Positions 24,258 through 33,234 of a stretch of DNA of 35,338 nt are shown one piece after another. A program made the position numbers and the translations under genes. The notes beneath the pieces are model-generated. The model was given only the letters and a program-made list of their open reading frames with translations, had not been told where the DNA came from and searched no databases. The stretch's first letter is position 1. Each line of letters begins with the position of its first letter. Where the stretch lies: positions 1 to 35,338 of the forward strand of contig NZ_CALFBQ010000078.1 in assembly GCF_937951745.1 (NCBI RefSeq), read 5' to 3'. Origin of the DNA: an uncultured Chloroflexus sp. Lineage in GTDB: Bacteria > Chloroflexota > Chloroflexia > Chloroflexales > Chloroflexaceae.

Positions 24258-24359
24258 GGCATGTATGCCCGCCGGGTTCGCGCATCGTTGCGCGCTTCCG
24301 GCGCTCTCTCGTTATACCCTTCAGCGGTTAGCAGTTATATTATTCGCCGGAGCAATCCG

Positions 24360-25130
24360 ATGCGTCTGTCACATGCTCTCTGTGTGTTGCGCGACGATAT
24401 TCGCGCCATTTTTCGTAATGATCCGGCTGCACGCAACTTGGCCGAGGTCTTGCTCTACCCCGGCCTGCACGCGATAATTCTGCACCGTCTGGCCCATGCC
24501 CTCTACCGGCGCGAGATTCCGTTCATTCCGCGGCTGATCTCGCAGATCAGCCGTTTTCTGACCGGAATCGAGATTCACCCCGGCGCGCGGATCGGGCGCG
24601 GTTTCTTCATTGATCACGGTATGGGGGTCGTCATCGGTGAGACAACCGAAATCGGCGATTGGGTGATGCTCTATCAAGGGGTGACGCTCGGCGGCACCGG
24701 TAAACAGACCGGCAAGCGCCACCCAACCGTTGAAGACGACGTGGTGATCGGCGTGGGGGCGATCGTGTTGGGAGCGATCAGGATCGGGCGTGGGGCACGC
24801 ATTGGCGGCGGCGCGGTGGTGGTTAAAGACGTGCCGCCCCATTCGACGGCGGTCGGCGTGCCGGCGCGCATCGTGGCCCGCCGCGATCCGGTGACCGGCC
24901 AGTCGCGCCGGGTTGAGCAATTGCCCGACCCCGAAGGCGAGATGCTGCGTGGCCTGCACGACAAGGTGCTAGAGTTGGAAATGCGCATTGCCGATCTCGA
25001 AGCCGAGACGCACGTACATCACGAAGAGCATCGCTTGAGATACGACGCATTGCCTGATCAGCTCTGGCAAACGTTGCTGGATGAAACGCCGTCGGTTGAA
25101 GAAGAGTATAATCAAGGCGCGGGCATTTGA
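24360..25130 (+). CDS. cysE: Serine O-acetyltransferase
   Basis: The 256-residue product starts [30 protein letters not shown] lies 8 bases before the ATG. The N-terminal helices (about 1-70) precede a left-handed beta-helix with hexapeptide repeats. [45 protein letters not shown] is the CysE signature; the His of DHG is catalytic. It acetylates L-serine with acetyl-CoA, the committed step of cysteine synthesis. The C-terminal part (about 190-256) is a helical extension rich in charged residues. cysS follows after 39 bases, so cysteine supply and its loading onto tRNA are co-transcribed. Confidence 0.94.
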   Translation: MRLSHALCVLRDDIRAIFRNDPAARNLAEVLLYPGLHAIILHRLAHALYRREIPFIPRLISQISRFLTGIEIHPGARIGRGFFIDHGMGVVIGETTEIGDWVMLYQGVTLGGTGKQTGKRHPTVEDDVVIGVGAIVLGAIRIGRGARIGGGAVVVKDVPPHSTAVGVPARIVARRDPVTGQSRRVEQLPDPEGEMLRGLHDKVLELEMRIADLEAETHVHHEEHRLRYDALPDQLWQTLLDETPSVEEEYNQGAGI

Positions 25131-25169
25131 ACGGACACGGCCCGCCGCAGTGCGAGATAGCGAGTTGGT

Positions 25170-26588
25170 ATGGCGATTCAGCTTTACAATACCCTGACCC
25201 GGCGGCTTGAACCGCTGGAGACAATCGAGCCGGGTGTGGTGCGGATGTATGTCTGCGGGGTGACACCGTATGACGAAGCGCATATCGGCCACGCGATGTC
25301 AGCGATCGTCTTCGACATGATCCGCCGTTACCTTGAGTTTCGTGGCTATCAGGTGCGGCATATCGTCAACTTCACCGATATTGATGACAAGGTGATCGCG
25401 CGCGCGAACGCGATGGGCCAAGACCCGCTAGCGTTGTCAGGTCAATATGCTGCCGAGTTTTTGGCCCAGTTGCAGGCGATGAATGTCTTACCGGCGACGG
25501 CTTACCCGCGGGTTTCAACCACGATGCCGGGAATCATCGCTTTTGTGCAGGGCTTGATCGAGCGCGGCTACGCTTATGTGGTCGATGGCGATGTCTACTT
25601 CCGGGTCCAGCGCGACGAAGACTACGGCAAGTTGTCGGGCCGGTCGCTCGACGAGATGCTAAGTGGCACCCGCTTTGAGGTTGATCCGCGCAAGGAATCG
25701 CCGGCTGATTTTGCCCTCTGGAAGGCGTCTCGTCCCGGCGAGCCGGCGTGGGATAGCCCGTGGGGGCCGGGCCGACCGGGGTGGCACATTGAGTGCTCGG
25801 CAATGGCGATGGAGCACCTCGGCCCGCAGATTGACATTCACGGCGGCGGCACCGACCTGATCTTCCCGCATCACGAGAACGAAATCGCTCAGAGCGAGAG
25901 CCTGACCGGCCAGCCGTTCGCCCGCTACTGGGTGCATAACGGCATGCTGCAATTGGTGAACCCGCAGACCCGGCAGGTTGAGAAGATGTCGAAGTCGCTG
26001 GGGAATGTGGTGACGATCGCCGATTTTCTTAGCCGCTACGATGCCGATGTCTTCCGGCTGATCGTCTTGAGCAGCTCGTACCGTAGCCCGCTGACCTATA
26101 ACGACGAGATTGCCGCCGACAACCAGCGCAAGCTTGAGCGGTTGCTCTCGGCGTTAGCGCCGGCGACCGGCAATGTGCATGAGGGGCCGGCAGTGACGGC
26201 GCTGCGCGACGCTGCCGCCATTGCTCGCGAGCGGTTTATCGCCGCGATGGACAACGACTTCAACAGTCCGGCGGCGCTGGCGGCGTTGTTTGATCTAGTG
26301 CGGGCGATCAATGCGGCGCGCGACGCCGGCCTTGCCGCCGAAGAGTTGGCAGTTGGCCAACAGACGCTGCGCGAACTGGCTGGTGTGCTCGGTTTGCGGC
26401 TCCAGCCGCGCCAAGCGCGTGCTGCCGCCGAAGCGACCCCGTTTATCGAGCTGTTGATCGAGGTGCGCGGCGAGCTGCGCAAAGCCAAGCAGTTCGCGCT
26501 GGCCGATCTCGTGCGCAACCGGCTGGCTGATCTCGGAGTCACGCTGGAAGACGGGCCGCAGGGCACGCGCTGGAAGTGGCAAGGATGA
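25170..26588 (+). CDS. cysS: Cysteinyl-tRNA synthetase
   Basis: This 472-residue class I synthetase has the HIGH motif ([11 protein letters not shown]), KMSKSLGN, and the zinc-site segment [14 protein letters not shown] together with [10 protein letters not shown]. It joins cysteine to tRNA(Cys) in the cytoplasm. Length and domain order are standard: catalytic Rossmann fold to about residue 310, then the DALR-type helical anticodon domain. It overlaps the first possible ATG of prmA (ATGA), so the two are translationally coupled. No T-box leader was seen upstream of cysE. Confidence 0.96.
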   Translation: MAIQLYNTLTRRLEPLETIEPGVVRMYVCGVTPYDEAHIGHAMSAIVFDMIRRYLEFRGYQVRHIVNFTDIDDKVIARANAMGQDPLALSGQYAAEFLAQLQAMNVLPATAYPRVSTTMPGIIAFVQGLIERGYAYVVDGDVYFRVQRDEDYGKLSGRSLDEMLSGTRFEVDPRKESPADFALWKASRPGEPAWDSPWGPGRPGWHIECSAMAMEHLGPQIDIHGGGTDLIFPHHENEIAQSESLTGQPFARYWVHNGMLQLVNPQTRQVEKMSKSLGNVVTIADFLSRYDADVFRLIVLSSSYRSPLTYNDEIAADNQRKLERLLSALAPATGNVHEGPAVTALRDAAAIARERFIAAMDNDFNSPAALAALFDLVRAINAARDAGLAAEELAVGQQTLRELAGVLGLRLQPRQARAAAEATPFIELLIEVRGELRKAKQFALADLVRNRLADLGVTLEDGPQGTRWKWQG

Positions 26589-26593
26589 GCGGT

Positions 26594-27577
26594 ATGGAAA
26601 CGCCAAACACGTGGCTTGAAATCGCGGTTGAAGTCGAGCCAGAGGTCGTTGAAACCGTCTCTGAGATACTGGCACGCTACGGCTACAACGGCGGCGTGGT
26701 GGTGGAACAAGGCTGGATCGCCGGCGATGAAGGGCCAGAGTTCCAATATGACCCCAACCGGCCAGTCTGGCTGCGCACGTATCTGCCGCTCGACGCGCAG
26801 GTCGAAGAGACGCGCCAGCGGATCGAGCACGCCCTCTGGCATGTTAGTCAAATCCGCCCGCTGGGGCCAATCCAGACGAGGACTATCGCCGAAGAGGATT
26901 GGGCAAACGCTTGGAAACAGTTCTACCCGGTACTGCGGATTGGTGCGCGAACAGTGATCGTGCCGTCGTGGCTCGAATACAAACCCCAACCGGACGACAT
27001 CGTGCTCTTGCTTGATCCGGGGATGGCGTTTGGTACCGGCTTGCACCCCACTACCAAACTCTGTCTGCAACTGCTCGAACGGCTGGTGCAACCCGGCCAG
27101 CAGGTGCTTGATCTGGGCACTGGATCGGGCATCTTGGCGATTGCGGCGGCCAAGTTGGGGGCCGGCGCGGTGCTGGCGCTCGACAATGACCCGATTGCGG
27201 TGCGGGTCGCGCAGGAGAATGTCGCGCGCAATCAGGTGGGTGACAGTGTAACGGTAGCTGAGGGCAGCCTTGGGGCTGGGCAAGTGATGGGGCACTGGCT
27301 ATCGGGCGATTTTGGCCCGGCAACGCCTGACCCGGCGCTGAGCGCAACGACTCCGCACGCTGCCTTTGATCTCATTGCTGCCAACCTGATTGCCAAAGTG
27401 CTCGTGCTGTTAGCGCCGGATTTAGCGGCGGCGCTCAAACCCGGCGGTTATTTAGTGAGTAGTGGTATTATTGACATAAAAGAGGCGGATGTCGTGGCGG
27501 CATTTGCTGCCGCCGGGTTGCGGCAGGTTGAACGGTATGTCGAAGGTGAATGGGTAGCGCTGGTACATACACGGTGA
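26594..27577 (+). CDS. prmA: Ribosomal protein L11 methyltransferase
   Basis: The 327-residue product starts [22 protein letters not shown] lies 8 bases before this ATG. The ATG 9 bases earlier overlaps the cysS stop and is the alternative. The N-terminal beta-alpha domain (1-100) is typical of PrmA. The AdoMet-binding motif is [30 protein letters not shown] (about 165-195). [11 protein letters not shown] precedes it and is a family mark; [12 protein letters not shown] (about 262-273) is the substrate-side motif. It trimethylates amino groups of ribosomal protein L11. A short insertion between the last two motifs (near residues 225-260) looks lineage-specific. Confidence 0.94.
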   Translation: METPNTWLEIAVEVEPEVVETVSEILARYGYNGGVVVEQGWIAGDEGPEFQYDPNRPVWLRTYLPLDAQVEETRQRIEHALWHVSQIRPLGPIQTRTIAEEDWANAWKQFYPVLRIGARTVIVPSWLEYKPQPDDIVLLLDPGMAFGTGLHPTTKLCLQLLERLVQPGQQVLDLGTGSGILAIAAAKLGAGAVLALDNDPIAVRVAQENVARNQVGDSVTVAEGSLGAGQVMGHWLSGDFGPATPDPALSATTPHAAFDLIAANLIAKVLVLLAPDLAAALKPGGYLVSSGIIDIKEADVVAAFAAAGLRQVERYVEGEWVALVHTR

Positions 27578-27591
27578 TGGTGGGGCATACG

Positions 27592-27672
27592 TAGAGCCGC
27601 ACAGCCGTGCGGCTCTATAAAAGCCGCACAGTAATGGATTACAATGGTGATAGAGCCGCACGGCCGTGTGGC
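27592..27672. repeat. Two copies of a TAGAGCCGCAC palindrome
   Basis: Copy 1 (27592-27617) is a perfect 11-bp hairpin, TAGAGCCGCAC with GTGCGGCTCTA and a 4-base loop; it follows prmA and may end its transcript. Copy 2 (27651-27672) begins with the same 11 bases but its right arm is decayed (GTGTGGC). It ends 17 bases before the manA start. A further half-copy, AGCCGCACAG, lies at 27622-27631. Confidence 0.6.
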
Positions 27673-27688
27673 AATACAGGGTATTAGC

Positions 27689-28723
27689 ATGAGCGGGTTG
27701 TATCCAATTGTGTGCGAGCCGCGGCTGGTAGAGCCGATCTGGGGCGGGCAACGGCTGGCGCCATGGCTGGAATTGCCGCCGCCGCACCCCGAACGGCTCG
27801 GCGAGATTTGGCTGGTCTTTGATAGCAATCGGGTCAGCAATGGGCCATTGGCTGGCGCAACGATGGCCGAATTGGTGCGCGCGTATGGCGCGGCGTTGAT
27901 AGGCACGAGGCCGTTTGCGCGCTACGGGGCCGACCTGCCACTGCTGGCTAAATTTATCGACGCTGCCGACCGGCTCTCGGTGCAGGTGCATCCTGACGAC
28001 GAGTATGCCCACACCGTTGAGGCCCATACCGGCTTCCACGGCAAAACCGAGGCGTGGTACATTCTGGACGCTGAACCGGGGGCGACGGTGACGCTGGGTA
28101 TGCGTGCGCCGGCAGAGCGGGAGGCGTTGGCAGCGGCGATTGCCGATGGCACGGTGGAAGAGCTGCTTGCCCAACAACCGGTCAGCGCCGGTGATTTGAT
28201 CTTTGTGCCAGCAGGGACGATTCATGCGATTAATGCTGGGATTATGCTGTTTGAAATCCAGCAAAAATCGGATCTGACCTATCGGCTCTACGACTACAAC
28301 CGGCGCGATGCGCGCACTGGCCAGCCACGCGAGCTGCATATCGAACAGGCGCTGGCGGTGAGCCGGCGTGAACCGGCTGCCACTGCGCAGCTCCGGCCTC
28401 TGCCGCTCGACGAGCAGCGGGATCTGTTGGTAGCCTGCACATCATTTGCGTTGGAACGCTGGCGGGTGCAGGACAGCCTCAGCGCCGCTACCGATCCCGG
28501 TTCGTTAGAGATTTTGACCGTGATTGCCGGGACGGTGCAACTGGTGTGGGGCAAGGAAACGCTTGAGTTGCGGCGGGGTGCAGCAGTGGTATTGCCGGCA
28601 ATGCTAGGAGCATACCGGATTGCAGCGAGTGACGCCACTTTGTTGCGTTCATACATCCCCGATCTCACAGCATTACTCGCTATGGCCGGCGCTGCATCCG
28701 GCGCCGCCCCGATTTTTCTGTAG
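27689..28723 (+). CDS. manA: Mannose-6-phosphate isomerase
   Basis: The 344-residue product starts MSGLYPIVCEPRLVEPIWGGQRL. A CAGGG lies before the ATG; the upstream frame runs through a palindromic repeat and was rejected. LAKFIDAADRLSVQVHPDD, HGKTEAWYILDAEPGA and VPAGTIHAINAGIMLFEIQQKSDLTYRLYDYNR contain the zinc ligands and active-site residues of class I isomerases. It interconverts fructose-6-phosphate and mannose-6-phosphate for GDP-mannose and polysaccharide synthesis. The C-terminal cupin-like part is short. It precedes rsmE by 8 bases. Confidence 0.93.
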   Translation: MSGLYPIVCEPRLVEPIWGGQRLAPWLELPPPHPERLGEIWLVFDSNRVSNGPLAGATMAELVRAYGAALIGTRPFARYGADLPLLAKFIDAADRLSVQVHPDDEYAHTVEAHTGFHGKTEAWYILDAEPGATVTLGMRAPAEREALAAAIADGTVEELLAQQPVSAGDLIFVPAGTIHAINAGIMLFEIQQKSDLTYRLYDYNRRDARTGQPRELHIEQALAVSRREPAATAQLRPLPLDEQRDLLVACTSFALERWRVQDSLSAATDPGSLEILTVIAGTVQLVWGKETLELRRGAAVVLPAMLGAYRIAASDATLLRSYIPDLTALLAMAGAASGAAPIFL

Positions 28724-28731
28724 ATACTGCC

Positions 28732-29487
28732 GTGGACAACGCAACAACGATACCCAATACCCGGCGCTTCTTCGTTGATCCAGCATGGTTGCGATCTGAT
28801 CAGATCGAGATTGATGACCCGGCGCTGGTGCATCAGTGGGGCAGGGTATTGCGGCTCGGCGCCGGCGATCGGGTGTTATTGCTTGATGGGCAAGGGTGGG
28901 CAGCAGTGGTTGAGATTGCCGCGGTCGATCGTAAACGAGCGCGCGGTCAAGTAATAGCCCGTTGCCAAGCCAGCGGCGAACCAGCCATTGCCTTCGATCT
29001 CTATCTGGCTTTGATTCGACCAGAGCGGTTTGAATGGGCATTGCAAAAAGCGGTAGAGTTGGGTGCGCGCCGGATCGTGCCGGTGGCGTTTGCCCGCTCA
29101 CTGCCTAGTGATCGGGCTGATGAGCGCCGGCTGGCCCGTTGGCAACGGATCGCCACTGAAGCTGCTGAGCAATCGGCTCGGGGCCGGATTCCGGCGATCG
29201 CAGCGCCCCAACCATTCGTAGCGGCGCTGGCTGAGAGCATCACCGCCGATCTGGCCATCTTGCTCGATGAACGGGCAAGCATCCATCTGCGTGATCTGGT
29301 TGGCACCCACGCAACAGCGCGCCAAATCGCGATATTCTCAGGGCCGGAAGGTGGTATTGATCCGACTGAGCGGGAGATGGCGCTTGGGCATGGGTTGCAT
29401 CCTGTCTCGTTGGGGCCGCGAATCTTGCGTGCTGAAACCGCACCGCTGGCAGCGTTGGCGATGCTGCAATACGCACTTCACAGCTAG
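28732..29487 (+). CDS. rsmE: 16S rRNA m3U1498 methyltransferase (RsmE)
   Basis: This is a 251-residue protein. It begins at a GTG 8 bases past manA; no SD is evident, so coupling to manA translation is likely. The N-terminal PUA-like domain (1-70) reads RRFFVDPAWL...HQWGRVLRLGAGDRVLLLDG. The SPOUT-type knot contains ALQKAVELGARRIVPV, IFSGPEGGIDPTE and SLGPRILRAETAPLAAL, all RsmE hallmarks. It methylates N3 of U1498 of 16S rRNA in the assembled small subunit. Confidence 0.94.
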   Translation: MDNATTIPNTRRFFVDPAWLRSDQIEIDDPALVHQWGRVLRLGAGDRVLLLDGQGWAAVVEIAAVDRKRARGQVIARCQASGEPAIAFDLYLALIRPERFEWALQKAVELGARRIVPVAFARSLPSDRADERRLARWQRIATEAAEQSARGRIPAIAAPQPFVAALAESITADLAILLDERASIHLRDLVGTHATARQIAIFSGPEGGIDPTEREMALGHGLHPVSLGPRILRAETAPLAALAMLQYALHS

Positions 29488-29500
29488 AAAAGGCTGTTCC

Positions 29501-30835
29501 ATGGAACGGGCTTGGGTCATTATCGGCAAAATCACGCAATGGGTTGCCGTGATCGCAGTCGCCTTCCTTGGTGGTTGGATCACCGGGCGAATTGTCGGCG
29601 TCTCGCCGATTGATGTCTTCATTACCGGCGTCTCGAATGCCGACGCACGGCTGCTCACTCCCGGCGACCGGCGCCAACAATTTGCCGTCTTTTGGGATGT
29701 CTGGGATTTGGTGGAGGGCAACTTCTACCAACCCGAAGCGATCAATCGCCAGCGTATGGTCTACGGCGCCATCCGAGGCATGCTAGCAACGCTCGACGAT
29801 CCCTATACCTATTTCCAAGAGCCGGAAGAGGCGCGCCAAAACCGCGATTCGATGGAAGGACGCTTTGAAGGGATTGGTGCCTATTTGCGGGTGGAAAACG
29901 GCCAAATCATCATCGACCGCCCGATTCGCAACTCGCCTGCCGAACAAGCTGGCTTGCAACCGGGTGACATTATCGTCGCGGTAGACGACCAACCGCTGGC
30001 TGAGTTGATTGCCGGATTGGACGACAAAGATGCTAGCGCCCGTGCAGTCAGTCTCATTCGCGGCCCGGCGGGCACTGTGGTGCGTTTGACCATCCGCCGG
30101 CCTGCTGACGATCGTGTCTTTACCGTCACCATCACTCGCGCCGCCATCCCGCTGATTACCGTTCATCACGCCCTCTTACCTGACGAGATCGCGTACATCC
30201 AGATCACCGAGTTCAAAGCGAGCACAACCGAACTCCTTGACCAAGCCATCGCCGAACTACGCCCGCAACAACCACGCGCGATCGTGCTCGATCTACGCAA
30301 TAATTCAGGCGGCTTCCTAACCACGGCGCAAGAGGTGTTGGGCCGGTTTTACGACGGAGTCGCGCTCTATGAAGAGGAGCGTGGCGGCGTGAACAAAGAA
30401 TTGCGCACAATTGTCGCCCCTGCCGATCGCCGGCTATACGGCATTCCAATGGTCGTGCTGGTTAATGGCGGATCGGCCAGCGCTGCCGAGGTGGTAGCGG
30501 GCGCGTTGCGCGATGCGCGCCCGAACACCGTATTGCTCGGTGAGAAGACCTTTGGCAAGGGATCGGTACAAAACATCTATACGCTGCGGGATGGTAGCAG
30601 CGTGCGGATTACGATTGCGCGCTGGATTACGCCGGAGGGTGAGGCGATTAATGGGGTCGGGATTACGCCAGAGCACATTGTGTTGGCGTCGAATGAAGCG
30701 GAATATGCCGCGCCATGCGTGCCTGACCGACCAGAGGATAGTAGCTGCGCTGATGCGCAACTCTATTGGGCACTGAAGTTGTTGCGTGAAGGTGTGGCGC
30801 CGCCGGCGGTGACCGAAACAGTAACGGCCCCTTAA
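29501..30835 (+). CDS. C-terminal processing peptidase (S41 family, CtpA-like)
   Basis: The 444-residue product starts MERAWVIIGKITQWVAVIAVAFLGGWITG. One N-terminal hydrophobic helix (about 10-30) anchors it, with the rest outside. AAAGG lies 8 bases before the ATG. A PDZ domain (about 115-200) contains GIGAYLRVENG and AEQAGLQPGDIIVAVDDQPL. The catalytic S41 domain has IVLDLRNNSGGFL, Ser325 in GGSASAAE and Lys353 in TFGKGSVQ, the Ser-Lys dyad. It trims or degrades exported proteins from their C-termini. rsmE ends 13 bases upstream. The stop codon lies inside a palindrome. Confidence 0.93.
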   Translation: MERAWVIIGKITQWVAVIAVAFLGGWITGRIVGVSPIDVFITGVSNADARLLTPGDRRQQFAVFWDVWDLVEGNFYQPEAINRQRMVYGAIRGMLATLDDPYTYFQEPEEARQNRDSMEGRFEGIGAYLRVENGQIIIDRPIRNSPAEQAGLQPGDIIVAVDDQPLAELIAGLDDKDASARAVSLIRGPAGTVVRLTIRRPADDRVFTVTITRAAIPLITVHHALLPDEIAYIQITEFKASTTELLDQAIAELRPQQPRAIVLDLRNNSGGFLTTAQEVLGRFYDGVALYEEERGGVNKELRTIVAPADRRLYGIPMVVLVNGGSASAAEVVAGALRDARPNTVLLGEKTFGKGSVQNIYTLRDGSSVRITIARWITPEGEAINGVGITPEHIVLASNEAEYAAPCVPDRPEDSSCADAQLYWALKLLREGVAPPAVTETVTAP

Positions 30836-30842
30836 GGGGCCG
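30823..30842. terminator. 20-base perfect palindrome overlapping the ctpA-like stop codon
   Basis: ACGGCCCC-TTAA-GGGGCCGT contains the TAA stop. It can form a strong hairpin in RNA of either strand, ending the protease transcript from the left or a minus-strand RNA from the right. No clear T-tract follows on either side. Confidence 0.55.
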
Positions 30843-30848
30843 TACACC

Positions 30849-30991
30849 GGGCGGCGGGCTAAGGGGCAAGCGCGAGGAAGCGGCAGACACCTTGCCGCGT
30901 GGGGCAGAAATTGGGGAGGCAGAGATCCTGACTGGCAGGTAGGACGTGGATGTACGACATCGCATGTCCAATCTCTCAGGCAGCCCGCCAC
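30849..30991. ncRNA. Candidate structured RNA, family unknown
   Basis: The interval folds into a closed multi-branch structure. The closing stem pairs 30849-30859 with 30981-30991 over 11 positions (10 Watson-Crick, one G-U on the minus strand, A-C on the plus strand). Inside are hairpin GCGGCA/TGCCGC (30879-30897), stem AGAGAT/ATCTCT (30920-30925 with 30970-30975), and an inner hairpin 30941-30968. That inner hairpin has 11 Watson-Crick pairs, one bulge, and a position that is G-U on the plus strand. The wobble evidence therefore disagrees on strand. I could not match it to 6S, SRP, RNase P or a known riboswitch. Confidence 0.45.
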
Positions 30992-31006
30992 CAATCGGCA
31001 CAGTTT

Positions 31007-31015
31007 TAGTATAGC
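31007..31015 (-). promoter_or_regulatory. Extended -10 box (TGCTATACT) facing the RNA candidate
   Basis: On the minus strand TATACT is preceded by TGC. Transcription would start at about 31000 and run straight into the closing stem, favouring the minus strand. No clear -35 is present. The rest of this spacer, up to 31276, has a TACAAT (31135-31140) that may serve the next gene. Confidence 0.45.
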
Positions 31016-31276
31016 AATGACGCAGTGCAGAAAAAGAGAATGGGCGGCTACTGCTGGTAGCGATTTGGTCACTGTTGTACGATTTTTCGTTTCAATCAGG
31101 GCTATAGGTGGCAACACCCGATTGACGGGCGAGGTACAATGATAACAAACAAATGTTCTACTAACGATGCATAGTGAGTGAGAGTCGCTGATGCATCAAA
31201 TGACGATCCTATCGCGGCAACCAACACTGTTTTGTGTTTTTCTGCGGCTATACACAACGACGATGCTGAGGTGGCT

Positions 31277-33166
31277 ATGAGTACCCCACGCCCCACCATC
31301 CGCGGCGAACGACATAACGATACGAATGACCTTGAATTGCGCGACTACCGGTTGCACGAACAGGTTGGACAAGATGAGCTGTCAATCATCTACCGTGCCA
31401 CGCACCAAACCCTCAACCGGCCGGTCTATGTTGCGATCTTACGCCGCCACGACTGGATTTCAAACAGCCGGTTTCAACTTGCCGCCCGGCTAGCAGCCAG
31501 CCTCAGCCACCCGCACCTGTTGCCGGTAATCGACGCCGGCCATGACGACCGCTACGGCGACTACATGGTGACGCCGTATATCGATGCCCGCCCGCTGAGC
31601 GACATCCTTGCCGAGGGCATACCCGATTTGTCGTTAGCGATGCGGGTTATTAACCAGATGGCTGCTGCGCTCGATTATCTCCACGAGCAGCAGATTGTGC
31701 ATCGTGATGTACAACCGGCCAACATTCTGGTCACGCCGCAAGGCAATGCCTATCTGACCAACCTGAGCCTTGCCGCAGCGCCCGATACACCGCTCGATCT
31801 GAGCACGTTGAGCGAGGCCGAGTATCTGACCCCCTACTCGGCGCCTGAGCTACACCTTACGCAGACCGAGGCGCATCCTGCGCTCGATATTTATAGTCTG
31901 GGAGCAGTTGCTTACCATCTGCTTAGCGGTGAATTGCCGCCGAGCGGCTTGATCGTTGAACTTGATCTGGCCGGTAAGTCGCCGGCGCTGGCACTGGCCG
32001 AACGGGCGCTGTTGCGGATGCTCTCGCCGCAGCCGAACTTGCGGTTTCCGACCGCTGGTGCAGCAGCGAATGCGCTCAGGCTCGCATTACGCACGTTGCT
32101 TGACCAGACCACGACCGACATGGAGGAGTCACGGTGGGAAACGTGCGCCGAGTGGTTTGAAAATCCGCTGGAATTGGCGCTCACCGCCGAGTTGGCGGAT
32201 TTAGCTGAGCAGTTTAACCACTTCCTGACCGAGTCGCGGAAACGGGCAGATAACCTTCACCGGCGCGACTACCTGCGCAAATGGTTCAACCGTTGGAGCC
32301 GGCAGCATCCGTTTCGCCGCCAATCGCTCGGCCAACTGATCGAGTTTGAGACGATTGCTAGTTATAACATCTACTTCTACGAGCTGGAGGTATTGTACGA
32401 GTTTCGCACGTCGCCGAAGACGCAGATTCGCCCGATGCAGCTCGATGAGCGACCAATCGCTGAACCGGCGCTTGATTTGTGGAAGATGCAGTTACCGCCG
32501 CCAAAAGATTTTGCCTCGGAGGCGGGTGGCGACGTAGTCTTGCCGGGATCGCGGCGATTCTTTACCTGCCCCGATTGCCAAGGTTCGGGTCAAGTCCAGT
32601 GCTCGCAATGCCAAGGCAAAGGAATGATCAAGCCGCGAGCAAAGCAGGGCGAGCCTGATCCGGTCGAGCAGACGTGTACTCAATGCCGAGGTTATGGTAA
32701 AGTTCGCTGCGAGAAGTGTGCCGGCAATGGCAATTTGGTCGAAGAGAAGGTGTTTCATTGGTCACGCAAGGCGCTCGCGTATGAGAATAATGATGATAGC
32801 GAGGGATTGCCGCCTAGGGTGCAAGCATTGTTGCGCCAGCGCGCGCGTAAGGTGTACGAGGCGGAGATTGACCTTTATGATAGCCATTGGCAAAGTGCCG
32901 GGCCGCTGAGCGCGTTGATCGAAAAGGCGATCAAGGAAGCCGGTGAGCAGGGGCAGCCATTGCGGGCATTGTTACAGATCAAGGGCGCGATGGTGACGCA
33001 GATCAACGGCTTGCTTGACGAGCAAGAATGTGAGCTGTACCTCATCGGGCCAGATGAGACCTTGGTGAGCACGATTTCGCTATGGAATTGGGAACGGATT
33101 GCGCTGGTAGTGGTGCTGGCGTTGTTTGTGGTGATGGCGGTGGTGGTAGGGATCATCATGATTTAG
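31277..33166 (+). CDS. Pseudokinase fused to DnaJ-type zinc finger with C-terminal membrane anchor
   Basis: The 629-residue product starts MSTPRPTIRGERHND, with GAGGTGG just upstream; a longer frame from 31178 lacks an SD. Residues of about 28-275 have a Ser/Thr kinase fold (YRLHEQVGQDELSIIYRA, ALDYLHEQQIVHRDVQPANI, YSAPELH, DIYSLGAVAYHLLSGELP). The catalytic residues are altered: the VAIK lysine is Leu55, HRDVKPAN has Gln146, and the DFG triplet reads Asn162-Leu-Ser. Residues 431-485 carry four CxxCxGxG-type repeats (cysteines 431/434, 442/445, 467/470, 478/481) as in DnaJ, which bind two zinc ions. A hydrophobic helix (about 600-629) ends the chain. The DnaJ J-domain is absent. It may be a membrane scaffold; its function is unknown. 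Confidence 0.9.
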   Translation: MSTPRPTIRGERHNDTNDLELRDYRLHEQVGQDELSIIYRATHQTLNRPVYVAILRRHDWISNSRFQLAARLAASLSHPHLLPVIDAGHDDRYGDYMVTPYIDARPLSDILAEGIPDLSLAMRVINQMAAALDYLHEQQIVHRDVQPANILVTPQGNAYLTNLSLAAAPDTPLDLSTLSEAEYLTPYSAPELHLTQTEAHPALDIYSLGAVAYHLLSGELPPSGLIVELDLAGKSPALALAERALLRMLSPQPNLRFPTAGAAANALRLALRTLLDQTTTDMEESRWETCAEWFENPLELALTAELADLAEQFNHFLTESRKRADNLHRRDYLRKWFNRWSRQHPFRRQSLGQLIEFETIASYNIYFYELEVLYEFRTSPKTQIRPMQLDERPIAEPALDLWKMQLPPPKDFASEAGGDVVLPGSRRFFTCPDCQGSGQVQCSQCQGKGMIKPRAKQGEPDPVEQTCTQCRGYGKVRCEKCAGNGNLVEEKVFHWSRKALAYENNDDSEGLPPRVQALLRQRARKVYEAEIDLYDSHWQSAGPLSALIEKAIKEAGEQGQPLRALLQIKGAMVTQINGLLDEQECELYLIGPDETLVSTISLWNWERIALVVVLALFVVMAVVVGIIMI

Positions 33167-33234
33167 GGCGCAGTGCGCTACGCCCGGACAAAGGCGGGGC
33201 GTCGCCTGCTAAAGCGCCGTGCGCTGCGTCCCTA
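33167..33234. terminator. Inverted-repeat gap between convergent genes
   Basis: GGGCGCAG at the left and CTGCGTCCC at the right can pair with one bulge, enclosing GC-rich inner arms. The gap separates the pseudokinase and helicase stops. It may end transcription from both sides, but no T-tract is seen. Confidence 0.35.

Noticed and set aside
30920-30988. CTCTCAGGCAG on the plus strand resembles part of a glycine riboswitch, and CTGAGA on the minus strand part of a TPP riboswitch
   Set aside because: The other conserved segments of both riboswitches (GGACAGAG, or ACCTGAT with GCGTAGGGA) are missing.
31122-31140. TTGACG near TACAAT as a promoter for the pseudokinase
   Set aside because: The boxes are only 7 bases apart; TACAAT alone may serve as a -10 but the pair is not a promoter.
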